Shown here: piece after piece, positions 1 to 7,678 of the stretch | How the letters are laid out: the number at the start of each line of letters is the position of its first letter | Position numbering within the stretch: position 1 is the stretch's first letter | Origin: Ruminococcus sp. | GTDB taxonomy: Bacteria > Bacillota > Clostridia > Oscillospirales > Ruminococcaceae | Assembly (NCBI GenBank): GCA_014799735.1 | Contig: JAAVHL010000144.1 | Coordinates: forward strand, 1 to 32,870 | Direction of reading: 5' to 3' | Length of the DNA stretch: 32,870 bases | Made by a program: the position numbers and the translations under genes | The notes under the pieces: model-generated | Databases searched by the model: none | What the model saw: the letters and a program-made list of their open reading frames with translations, nothing else | Told to the model about the DNA's origin: nothing

Positions 1-25
1 GGAAACCCAAACAAAGTATTGTTCG

Positions 26-279
26 TTGAAAACAGTCCACAGGACTGTTTTCAAGGTTTACTATGCCGCGCAATGCAACAAGGGGGAGCGGTCATGTCCG
101 CTCCCCCTCGAAATGACTGTCGTCATTTCTCACCCCTTTCTCCGTTTTGAACGATATGCGCCTGCGGGCGCGGGGAAGGGAATTTCGCCGCCTGCGGGCG
201 GCGACCAAAGGGCTCTGCCCTCTGGACTTCTGCCACCTTTGAAAAGGTGGACGAAACTTTTCCATGCGGCTTCGCCGCA
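26..279. repeat. Cluster of GC-rich hairpins in intergenic DNA
   Basis: No credible gene lies in positions 1-307. The stretch holds a series of inverted repeats: a 13-bp perfect stem at 26-38/42-54, a 10-bp stem at 82-91/98-107, a 7-bp stem at 111-117/122-128, a 6-bp GC stem at 186-191/198-203, an 8-bp stem at 233-240/243-250 and a 6-bp stem at 265-270/274-279. None is followed by a clean T-run, so most are not ordinary terminators. Spacing and composition resemble the palindromic intergenic repeats seen in clostridial genomes; that assignment is inference. They lie just downstream of the glgP terminator. Confidence 0.6.
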
Positions 280-307
280 CGGGGACTTTTAGCTTGTCTT
301 GCAAAAT

Positions 308-351
308 AAAATCCCGCAGTATTCTTTTTTGTGAATACTGCGGGATTTTTT
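308..351 (-). terminator. Rho-independent terminator of glgP
   Basis: A 14-bp perfect stem (311-324 with 333-346, loop 325-332) is flanked by A residues on the left and T residues on the right. It sits 13 nt past the glgP stop and could terminate in both directions. Confidence 0.9.
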
Positions 352-363
352 ATATTTGATTGA

Positions 364-2760
364 TTATTTAAGCTTCCAGATGTCGCTTGCGTAGTCCTCG
401 ATCGCTCTGTCGGCGGAGAAAATTCCCGCGCCCGCGATATTATGCAGGGACATCTTGTTCCACTTGGACGCGTCCTTGTAGCACTCGGAAACATACTGCT
501 GTGCGCACTGATATGCGTCGAAATCCGCAAGAACCATGTAGGGGTCTTTGAATTTCAGGGAGTTCGCAACCTCCTCAAAGGTGCAGCCGTTTATGCCGTG
601 GTACATCTTGTTTATCGCCTTGTCGATAACGTCGTTGTTATTACAGTACTCCTCGGGACGGTATCCCTGAGCCTGCTTTGCAAGAACCTCGTCGGCGGTC
701 ATGCCGAAGATAAAGATATTGTCGATACCAACCTGATCCTTGATCTCAATGTTCGCGCCGTCAAGAGTACCCAGCGTAAGCGCACCGTTGAGCATGAGCT
801 TCATGTTGCCTGTACCCGAAGCCTCCTTGCCCGCGAGGGAGATCTGCTCCGAAACCTCGGCGGCAGGCATGAGCAGCTCGGAAAGGGATACGCGGTAGTC
901 CTCTAAGAAGAACACCTGAAGCTGCTTGCTGATCTTGGGATTTTTCTTGATCTCCTCGCCCAGCGCCCATATCATCTTGATGATCTGCTTTGCAAGGTAG
1001 TATCCGGGAGCAGCCTTTGCCGCGAAGATATAGGTCTTGGGAACGAAATCCGCGTCGGGATTTTCCAGCAGGTAGTTGTACTCGGCAATAATGTTGAGCA
1101 CATTAAGGTGCTGTCTCTTGTACTCGTGGAGACGCTTTACCTGAACGTCGAAGATACCGTCGGTGTTGAGGACTGTGCCGAAGTTTGTCTTTACATACTT
1201 GGCGAAGCGTTCCTTGTTTTCCTTTTTGATCTCGGCAAGACGCTTGATAACGTTTGCGTCGTTTTCAAATTTGGTGAAGTTGTAAAGGTCTGCGCCGTTT
1301 GACTTGAAGCCGTCGCCGATAGTGCTTTCAAGCAGTGAGGTAAGTCCGGGATTGGACTGGAGCAGCCATCTTCTGTAAGCGATACCGTTGGTAACGTTCT
1401 TGAACTTGTGAGGTGTGTCGGCATACTCGTTCTTGAAAACGTCCTTCTTGATGATATCGGAGTGAAGCTTTGAAACGCCGTTTACGCTGTGAGAAGCGCA
1501 TACGCAGAGCAGAGCCATGTGTATCTGGTTGTTCTGGATAATGGACATTCTCGTGACCTTTGCGCTGTCGTCAAGACGCTCCATAAGGTCTGCACAGTAG
1601 CGGTTGTTGATCTCAACGATGATAGAGAAAATACGGGGAATGACCTGCTTAACAAGGTTTACGTCCCACTTCTCCAGAGCCTCGGCAAGAACGGTATGGT
1701 TTGTGTAAGCAAATGTATTTGTAACGATATGCCAAGCCTTAGCCCAGCTATAGCCGCAGTCGTCAAGCAGAATTCTCATCAGCTCGGGGATAGCAAGTGT
1801 GGGGTGAGTGTCGTTGATGTGGATAGCAACCTTTTCGTGGAGGTTGTCGAGAGTGCCGTAAACGCGCATATGTCTGTCAACGATATCTCCCACGGAAGCA
1901 GCGCACATAAAGTACTGCTGACGGAGACGGAGGCTCTTGCCCTCAAGGTGGTTGTCATTGGGGTACAGAACCTTAGAGATAGCCTGAGCAACGGTGTTCT
2001 GGCTGAGAGCCTTTGCATAGTCGCCCTGATTGAACATAGCCATATCAAAGGAGGGAGCCTTAGCCTGCCACAGTCTGAGGACGGAAACCGCCTCGTTACC
2101 GTAGCCGGGAACGTACATATCGTAAGGTATAGCCTGAACGGTGTTGTAGTTTGTGTAGGAAATGTGGTGGTACTTGTCGTCCCAGTACTCGGTCAGATCG
2201 CCCTCGAAGTGAACGTCGATAACGCGGTCGGACTTCTGAACAATCCAGCTTTCGCCGCCGGGAAGCCAGTTGTCGGGAAGCTCTGTCTGCCAGCCGTCCT
2301 CGATCTTCTGCTTGAAGATACCGTACTCATAGCAGATTGAGTAGCCCATAGCAGGGTATCCGTCGGTAGCAAGACCGTCCAGATAACAGGCGGCAAGTCT
2401 GCCCAGACCGCCGTTGCCCAGACCCGCGTCAGGCTCGTACTCGTAAATTCTGTCAAGATTGATGTCCCATTCCTTGAAGATATCCGCAACCATTTCGTTG
2501 ATATTAAGGTTGAACAGGCTGGTTTTCAGGGAACGTCCCATAAGGAATTCCATGGAAAGGTAGTAGATCTCCTTGTTGCCCGCCGAATGGGTTTTCGCGC
2601 GGAACTTGCGGCGTCTTTCACGAAGTATCTCAACGACAACCTTGGAAAGAGCCTTATAGATCTGCATATCGGAAGCGTCCACAGGAGTAACGCTGTACTC
2701 CGTCTGAAGTACCTTTCGCAGCCTCTCTTCAAATTCATCCTTAGCAATAACAGGAACCAT
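364..2760 (-). CDS. glgP: Glycogen/maltodextrin phosphorylase
   Basis: This cytosolic enzyme phosphorolyses alpha-1,4-glucan ends to glucose-1-phosphate. The 798-aa length is normal for GT35 phosphorylases. Visible family features are the glycine-rich DAGLGNGGLGRLAACYLD segment near residues 111-128, HINDTHP near 313, and the pyridoxal-phosphate segment EASGTGNMKLMLNGALTLG near 646-664, where K654 should carry the cofactor. The C-terminal part is complete, ending after an SADRAIEDYA-type segment. The ATG at 2760 is preceded by a GGAGAAG ribosome binding site. A promoter at 2986-3014 gives a leader of about 220 nt rich in hairpins. The family 2 glycosidase upstream on the same strand has no visible terminator, so some read-through is possible. 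Assignment is very secure; preference for glycogen or maltodextrin cannot be read from sequence. Confidence 0.97.
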   Translation of the reverse strand: MVPVIAKDEFEERLRKVLQTEYSVTPVDASDMQIYKALSKVVVEILRERRRKFRAKTHSAGNKEIYYLSMEFLMGRSLKTSLFNLNINEMVADIFKEWDINLDRIYEYEPDAGLGNGGLGRLAACYLDGLATDGYPAMGYSICYEYGIFKQKIEDGWQTELPDNWLPGGESWIVQKSDRVIDVHFEGDLTEYWDDKYHHISYTNYNTVQAIPYDMYVPGYGNEAVSVLRLWQAKAPSFDMAMFNQGDYAKALSQNTVAQAISKVLYPNDNHLEGKSLRLRQQYFMCAASVGDIVDRHMRVYGTLDNLHEKVAIHINDTHPTLAIPELMRILLDDCGYSWAKAWHIVTNTFAYTNHTVLAEALEKWDVNLVKQVIPRIFSIIVEINNRYCADLMERLDDSAKVTRMSIIQNNQIHMALLCVCASHSVNGVSKLHSDIIKKDVFKNEYADTPHKFKNVTNGIAYRRWLLQSNPGLTSLLESTIGDGFKSNGADLYNFTKFENDANVIKRLAEIKKENKERFAKYVKTNFGTVLNTDGIFDVQVKRLHEYKRQHLNVLNIIAEYNYLLENPDADFVPKTYIFAAKAAPGYYLAKQIIKMIWALGEEIKKNPKISKQLQVFFLEDYRVSLSELLMPAAEVSEQISLAGKEASGTGNMKLMLNGALTLGTLDGANIEIKDQVGIDNIFIFGMTADEVLAKQAQGYRPEEYCNNNDVIDKAINKMYHGINGCTFEEVANSLKFKDPYMVLADFDAYQCAQQYVSECYKDASKWNKMSLHNIAGAGIFSADRAIEDYASDIWKLK

Positions 2761-2985
2761 ATAAAATCTTCTCCAATCTTTAGGGGATTAAGCGAGGCTT
2801 GCATTTCTGCAAGCATACGCATACAATACAGGCATTCAATAAGGGGCAGCGCCCCGTTATTTAACAAGCGGCTTAGGGGCGTCAGCCCCTTAGGGATTTC
2901 AGCGGGGGATCTATCCCACGCTGAAAGACCGTTTGCTCCTCCGCCCAAAGGGCGGAGGACATTAAGCCACGGTTATATAAACATT
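2761..2985 (-). other. Structured 5' leader of glgP
   Basis: This gap has no credible gene. Downstream of the inferred start site the glgP transcript would contain a 10-bp stem at 2937-2946/2950-2959, an 8-bp stem with a nested GGGAT/ATCCC at 2897-2904/2919-2926, a GGGGC/GCCCC hairpin around 2876-2889, and a GGGGC/GCCCC hairpin around 2843-2855. I do not recognise a riboswitch class. The hairpins may be intergenic repeats carried in the leader or a regulatory structure. Confidence 0.5.
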
Positions 2986-3014
2986 ATTATACTACATTTT
3001 GCCATATAAATCAA
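2986..3014 (-). promoter_or_regulatory. Sigma-A promoter of glgP
   Basis: On the minus strand TTGATT (3014-3009), a 17-nt spacer and TATAAT (2991-2986) form a near-consensus promoter. It lies in the otherwise AT-rich, gene-free DNA between the glycosidase stop at 3108 and glgP. Confidence 0.8.
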
Positions 3015-3107
3015 CCGTAATATTAAACAAATTTATCCTTTTTTGTCATAAACCGCTATTATTCTATTACAATTTTTTTGCAGTAATTTTGTGCAGTTTT
3101 CCGAAAT

Positions 3108-5840
3108 TTATTCAAATATCCTGTCAAGCTCCGAAATATCGACCGTCTTTGCGGGGTTGAAAGCTTCGGAGGCGGCATAGTCCGCAAGACTTTTCAGCAG
3201 CTGAGCGCAGGGTCTGCTGTCCTTGCTGCCGTTTAAGTCGGCGGAGCATACAAGCAGCTTTCCGCCGCCCGTCTTGACCTCGAAAACCGTTCCCAGACTG
3301 TGATTGCGTTCGCAGTTGTCGATGGTGCGGACGATAGGGTCTATATCCAAACCGTCCAGAACCACCGTCCTTGAAGAGCTTACAATATCGTACCACTGAG
3401 CGGTTGAGTAGCTTTCCGAGGGGAACTCCGCAAGAGCGGGGTGACTCTTGTCTATGAGCAGTCCCAAAGTACCCACGGGCACGGGCTTTTTCATGGACTC
3501 GGATATGGAACGGAACATTGGGTAATTCCAGAAGTCTGTGCAGTATGTACCCTCTACCGAGTTGGTATCGTCAAGTCCCGCCGGCAGGAACAGCACCCGT
3601 CCGCCCTCGGCAAGAGCGGCCTTTGCGGCTTTCCAGTTGCTTGTTGTCAGCACATTTTCGTGAGCGGACACCTCAGCGTTCGGGTACACCCAAAGAATGT
3701 ACTTGTTGGATATATCCCTGATATTTATAGTGAGCGTGACCTTTTGCGGCTTGTCGCACTCAGGCAGCCCTATTTCTGCCGTGCCAAGGTCGAAAAGTCC
3801 GCACCTGAAGCTGCCCTTTGCGGATACCGAGTATTCCGAAACTATATCGCCGCCGCAGGAGAGACGTATCTCCGCGGTGGGGTCGGTGTCGGCTTTTGCC
3901 GCGTACTGATAAAGCTTTACTGGCATGGAGACCTTTTCTCCCGCCGCAAAAACAAATTTCGGCAGGCAGCCTAAAATTACCCTGTCGGAACAAAAGCTTC
4001 TCCACTCCACGGAGGTGATAACGCCCTTGCTTTCCATAAAGGCGTTGAGAACTCCCACAAGAGCAGTACCCTGTCCCGAAAAGTCCTGAATGTCTAAAAG
4101 CTGGAAGCCCGAAAGCTCCTTTGAGCGCAGAGCGGTCTCTATCTCGTTTTTGTAGCACTCCGCGGCAAAGCGTCCCGAAGCGCGGAAATATTTGTCCGCA
4201 AGCTTTCCCAGACCCGCGTTTTCAAGACGTTCGCGGAATATCTCTAAATTGTAGGGTTTTAGCACGCCTGTGTACTTCCGTATCTCGCCGTAGTCGGGGT
4301 ACATAAAGTACTGTCCGACTTCGTGGCTTACCACGGGAACAACAGGCAGAAACTCTCCGCTGTCGCCCACCGAAACGGTCTTGACGCCCGTGCCGTACTG
4401 TATCTCGATAGTACCGCCGCTTCCCTGCTCGGAGTTTACCGAGGCGGGACGGATATGCTCGTCGTATGTATAGTCGGAGTTTGGCGCATCGGTCTGAATA
4501 TGTCCCAAGGGCGCGTCGCACATTGCGTAAGAGCCGCGGAAAAGTCTATCCCTTGAAAAGCGCACTCCAACAAAAAAATCATCGTTGTCCAGAACGCAGG
4601 GCCAGAACTGGAAGTTGTTCGATCCCTGTGTGTAAAGCGGACGAGGGTCGTGCTTCTTGTAGCCGCCTAAGATCGCGTCCAGACGCTCCTTGCTGCCCCA
4701 AAGCTCGTTGCCCAGCGACATTGCAAAGAAAGAGGGGTGATTTGCAAATTCGTCAAGGATACGGAAGCCCTCGTCGATAAGGTACTGCTGACCCTCGGTG
4801 ATCTCGTCCTCGACAGTGCCCCAGAAAGGAAGCTCGGGTTCCATGTAGATGCCCAGACGGTCTGCCGCCCTGAAAGCCGCGTCGGGCGGACAGCAGGTAT
4901 GGAAGCGGTAGTGGTTTATGCCGTGCTCCTTGGCGGTTTTCATAACGGTGAGCCAGCCCTCCGTATCGGTGGGAGCCGCTCCCGTCATGGGGAATATCAT
5001 GCCGTCGTGCTTGCCGCGCAGGTGTATCCTTTCGCCGTTGAGCAGGAAGTCCGTGCCGCGTGTCTCAAAATTCCGCATACCGAAAGGAATTTTCACAGTG
5101 TCGCCGTCGGCAGTAAGGGTCATTGTATATGGGACGGGATTGTGTTCGCTCCACTGCTCCGCCTTTGGCATTTCGTACACAAAGGAGGGGTTTTCCGCCG
5201 TAACCGTAACGGTTTTCGGTTTGAAGCCCGTTACCTCCGCGGTAAGAGAAATGCTGTCCCCGCCGATAATAGTTCCGCTTACTGTAACGGTCTCGGACTT
5301 TACATCGGGGACGATCCTTACATTCTCAAAGCGCAGGGGATTTCTGAACTCGATAAAGATATCACCCGTAATGCCAAGCCAGTTGGTCTGAGTGTCCTGA
5401 GAGGTCATGTGTCCTCCGGGGACGGGGCAGGAAACGTTGTCTATTACTATTATAATGTTGTTTTCGCCGCTTTGGACGAGCTTTGTAATGTCATAGCGGT
5501 GAGCGGTGCAGAGGCTGTTTTTAGTTCCCGCGCTTTTGCCGTTTACCCATACGTGGGAGGTTCGGGTGCGTTCCAGAACGAGAAAAACGTCGCTGTCAGG
5601 CTTTTTGGGGGAGACGTTCACCGTCCTGCCGTAGACCGCGTAGCCCTCGAAGCGGTAGGGGTCGGTAAGAAAGCCGTCGCTTCTCTCGTCGGTGACGGGA
5701 GGCTTTTTCTCCTGCTGAACGGTTGAGGGCAGCACCGCCGTATCTTCAAAGCCAAGACCCGCGATATTCGGCATACCCTCCTCCTTGGTGCGGAGCGCAA
5801 AGCTCCATGAAGTGCCCGAAAGGTTGATTTTTTCTATCAT
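3108..5840 (-). CDS. Glycoside hydrolase family 2 protein
   Basis: A 910-aa enzyme of the beta-galactosidase/beta-glucuronidase superfamily. The N-terminal jelly-roll sugar-binding domain covers roughly residues 1-170, followed by an Ig-like domain and a TIM barrel from about 270 that begins with the typical LLNGERIHLRGKHDG segment. The general acid/base is likely E379 in SLGNELWG; the nucleophile is likely E507 in VVSHEVGQY. There is no signal peptide, so it probably acts in the cytosol on imported oligosaccharides. The ATG at 5840 is chosen because AAAGGA stands about 10 nt upstream; an in-frame ATG 60 nt earlier overlaps the -10 box and has no ribosome binding site. The substrate cannot be told from sequence. 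Proximity to glgP suggests carbohydrate breakdown, which is inference. Confidence 0.88.
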   Translation of the reverse strand: MIEKINLSGTSWSFALRTKEEGMPNIAGLGFEDTAVLPSTVQQEKKPPVTDERSDGFLTDPYRFEGYAVYGRTVNVSPKKPDSDVFLVLERTRTSHVWVNGKSAGTKNSLCTAHRYDITKLVQSGENNIIIVIDNVSCPVPGGHMTSQDTQTNWLGITGDIFIEFRNPLRFENVRIVPDVKSETVTVSGTIIGGDSISLTAEVTGFKPKTVTVTAENPSFVYEMPKAEQWSEHNPVPYTMTLTADGDTVKIPFGMRNFETRGTDFLLNGERIHLRGKHDGMIFPMTGAAPTDTEGWLTVMKTAKEHGINHYRFHTCCPPDAAFRAADRLGIYMEPELPFWGTVEDEITEGQQYLIDEGFRILDEFANHPSFFAMSLGNELWGSKERLDAILGGYKKHDPRPLYTQGSNNFQFWPCVLDNDDFFVGVRFSRDRLFRGSYAMCDAPLGHIQTDAPNSDYTYDEHIRPASVNSEQGSGGTIEIQYGTGVKTVSVGDSGEFLPVVPVVSHEVGQYFMYPDYGEIRKYTGVLKPYNLEIFRERLENAGLGKLADKYFRASGRFAAECYKNEIETALRSKELSGFQLLDIQDFSGQGTALVGVLNAFMESKGVITSVEWRSFCSDRVILGCLPKFVFAAGEKVSMPVKLYQYAAKADTDPTAEIRLSCGGDIVSEYSVSAKGSFRCGLFDLGTAEIGLPECDKPQKVTLTINIRDISNKYILWVYPNAEVSAHENVLTTSNWKAAKAALAEGGRVLFLPAGLDDTNSVEGTYCTDFWNYPMFRSISESMKKPVPVGTLGLLIDKSHPALAEFPSESYSTAQWYDIVSSSRTVVLDGLDIDPIVRTIDNCERNHSLGTVFEVKTGGGKLLVCSADLNGSKDSRPCAQLLKSLADYAASEAFNPAKTVDISELDRIFE

Positions 5841-5898
5841 TTGTATACGATCCTTTCCGAGAATAAATGCATAATAGGTGCAAATACTATCATGAAAC

Positions 5899-5927
5899 AT
5901 TATAGCACAACTTTTATGAAATTACAA
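5899..5927 (-). promoter_or_regulatory. Sigma-A promoter of the GH2 gene
   Basis: On the minus strand TTGTAA (5927-5922), a 17-nt spacer and TATAAT (5904-5899). The same two hexamers and spacing occur before the YfhO-type gene at 26849-26877. It fixes the GH2 start at 5840 rather than 5900. Confidence 0.8.
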
Positions 5928-6136
5928 CCAAATTTCCCAAATTTTAAAAATCAATATTGTGTAAATTTTCACAAACGCCCTCAGCAGGCGGGTACAGAGG
6001 TGAAGCCGAAAATGAATAATTTATTTTATGAAAAATCATTACACCGTAATCACACATTGTTTACAAAGAATTTTAAATATGTGGAAACCTACCAAACAAA
6101 GGTCGATTTTTCTGTAAATTATGTCATGTTTCCCCA
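5928..6136. other. AT-rich divergent intergenic region
   Basis: Between the GH2 promoter and the binding-protein promoter there is no credible gene. A weak CGCC/GGCG hairpin lies near 5976-5990. A GTGGAAAC at about 6080 and GTTTCCCCAT at about 6128-6137 are roughly complementary and flank the binding-protein -35 box; they could be operator half-sites, with little support. Confidence 0.35.
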
Positions 6137-6168
6137 TTGACATTTTTTAAAATAAAAAGTATTATAAT
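6137..6168 (+). promoter_or_regulatory. Sigma-A promoter of the binding-protein gene
   Basis: TTGACA at 6137-6142 is followed after 17 nt by TATTAT (6160-6165), which overlaps a TATAAT at 6163-6168. GGAGG then precedes the ATG at 6208 by 8 nt. Confidence 0.78.
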
Positions 6169-6207
6169 CTATGTAAAACACAAAAATAATTTTTGGAGGT
6201 CAACAAA

Positions 6208-7395
6208 ATGAAAGTATCAAAGAAAATTCTTGCATTGGCTCTCGCGGGCTTTATGACAGTGCCTTTCTTTGCTGGCTGTTCTTCCGACGGCGGCGACGCT
6301 CAGGACGGCGGCAACAGCGGCAACAGCAGCGCAGACGGCGGAGAGGCTTCTTCCGCAGGCGGCACATTCAAGATCGGCGGTATCGGCCCTCTTACAGGCG
6401 ACGCTGCTTCCTACGGAATTTCCGTTAAGCAGGGCGCGCAGGTTGCCGTTGACGAGATCAACGCTGCGGGCGGCGTAAACGGAATGACGCTCGAGCTTCT
6501 CTTCGAGGACGACGAGTGCAACGAGGAAAAATCCGTTTCCGCTTACAACAAGCTTATGGACTCTAAGGTAAACGCTATTCTCGGCGCCGTAACAAGCGGA
6601 TGCAGCATCGCGGTATCCGAGGAATCCGTTAACGACGGCATTCTCCAGATCACTCCCTCAGGCTCGGCTATGGACTGCACAAAGAACCCCAACAGCTTCC
6701 GTATCTGCTTCACAGACCCGCTTCAGGGCAAGCTGATGGCACAGTATATTTCCGAGCAGGGTCTCAAGAGCCCCGCTATCATTTACGACGTAGCTTCCGA
6801 CTACAGCAAGGGTATCCACGACGCGTTCGTTGAGCAGGCAAGCACTCTCGGTCTGACAATTGCGGCCGACGAAAGCTTCACAGGCGGCGACGTTGACTTC
6901 AAGACCCAGCTTACAAAGATCAAATCCTCCGGCGCTGACTGCCTGTTCCTGCCCATCTACTACACAGAGGTAGGCTACATCTCCGAGCAGGCTGCAACTG
7001 TAGGCGTTGAGCTTCCTTACTTCGGCTGCGACGGCTGGGACGGCGTTATCAACCAGCTGGGCGGCAATACCGCAAACATCGAGGGCGCAATATTCCTTAC
7101 GCCTTTCGTTGCAAACAGCTCCAACCCCAAGGTAACAGCTTTTGTTGATGCCTATAACAAGGCTTACAACGCAACTCCCGACCAGTTTGCTGCCGACGCT
7201 TACGACGGAGTATACGTTATCAAGGCTCTGCTTGAAACAACAGGCGGCGACGTTTCCAACGAGGCTCTCATCGACGCTATGACAAAGATCTCCGTTGACG
7301 GCGCAACAGGCTCCATGAGCTTTACTGTAGACGGCGAGCCCAACAAGTCCGCTATGGTTGCCGTTATCGAAAACGGCGAATATGTAGGCAAATAA
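6208..7395 (+). CDS. Branched-chain amino acid-type ABC substrate-binding lipoprotein
   Basis: A 395-aa periplasmic-binding-protein type I fold of the LivJ/LivK family. The signal peptide ends in a lipobox FAGC with Cys24, so the protein should be lipid-anchored on the outer face of the membrane. A Gly/Ser/Asp-rich linker of about 28 residues follows, then the domain starting FKIGGIGPLTGDAASYGI, the usual ligand-fold entry, with QGAQVAVDEINAAGGVNG after it. The ATG at 6208 is chosen over an upstream TTG because GGAGG is 8 nt before it. No LivH, LivM, LivG or LivF genes lie in the window. The next gene is a chemoreceptor with its own promoter. The true ligand may be an amino acid, amide, urea or other small molecule. 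Codon use is strongly biased to C-ending codons, suggesting high expression. Confidence 0.9.
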   Translation: MKVSKKILALALAGFMTVPFFAGCSSDGGDAQDGGNSGNSSADGGEASSAGGTFKIGGIGPLTGDAASYGISVKQGAQVAVDEINAAGGVNGMTLELLFEDDECNEEKSVSAYNKLMDSKVNAILGAVTSGCSIAVSEESVNDGILQITPSGSAMDCTKNPNSFRICFTDPLQGKLMAQYISEQGLKSPAIIYDVASDYSKGIHDAFVEQASTLGLTIAADESFTGGDVDFKTQLTKIKSSGADCLFLPIYYTEVGYISEQAATVGVELPYFGCDGWDGVINQLGGNTANIEGAIFLTPFVANSSNPKVTAFVDAYNKAYNATPDQFAADAYDGVYVIKALLETTGGDVSNEALIDAMTKISVDGATGSMSFTVDGEPNKSAMVAVIENGEYVGK

Positions 7396-7425
7396 GCATA
7401 CCGTCATTAATTATCAATGCATTTT

Positions 7426-7461
7426 TCGGGAACGTTCCGCGTGGACGTTCCCGATATTTTT
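7426..7461 (+). terminator. Terminator after the binding-protein gene
   Basis: A stem of about 12 bp with one bulged T (7426-7438 with 7443-7454) is followed by TATTTTTA. It stands about 30 nt after the stop at 7395. Confidence 0.85.
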
Positions 7462-7500
7462 ACCCCTGCCGCAGAATTCGGAACAAAAATATTTCCATAC

Positions 7501-7523
7501 TGCACAGAATTTGTGCATTTTTT
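7501..7523 (+). terminator. Second tandem terminator-like hairpin
   Basis: TGCACA (7501-7506), loop GAATT, TGTGCA (7512-7517), then TTTTTTAT. The short stem with T-run would back up the terminator at 7426 and isolate the chemoreceptor promoter. Confidence 0.6.
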
Positions 7524-7579
7524 ATAAATCACCGCCGCAAAATTTGTCTTTGACTGTGGGATTATCTGTAAAGTTTTTA

Positions 7580-7608
7580 TTGACAAAAAAGCTAAAAAAA
7601 TGTATAAT
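7580..7608 (+). promoter_or_regulatory. Consensus sigma-A promoter of the MCP gene
   Basis: TTGACA (7580-7585), an exact 17-nt spacer and TATAAT (7603-7608): both hexamers are perfect. The leader of about 60 nt carries a small CCGC/GCGG hairpin near 7643-7653 and no riboswitch that I recognise. Confidence 0.9.
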
Positions 7609-7678
7609 AGTATACGGGTAACCAAACGGCGATGTGCAGAAACCGCATTGCGGATTTTTATGAAAGGAACATTATTTT

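Noticed and set aside
1489-2340. Plus-strand open frame of 283 codons inside glgP
   Set aside because: Antisense shadow of a secure gene; no ribosome binding site and low-complexity Val/Leu-rich translation.
4737-5726. Plus-strand open frame of 329 codons inside the GH2 gene
   Set aside because: Antisense to a well-supported glycosidase, a result of codon bias; no start signal or homology.
5841-6140. Plus-strand 99-codon frame in the divergent spacer
   Set aside because: AT-rich, Asn/Phe/His-rich translation, overlaps the GH2 promoter and has no ribosome binding site.
7609-7678. Possible c-di-GMP riboswitch in the MCP leader
   Set aside because: Such riboswitches often precede clostridial MCPs, but the leader is only about 70 nt and lacks the conserved core.
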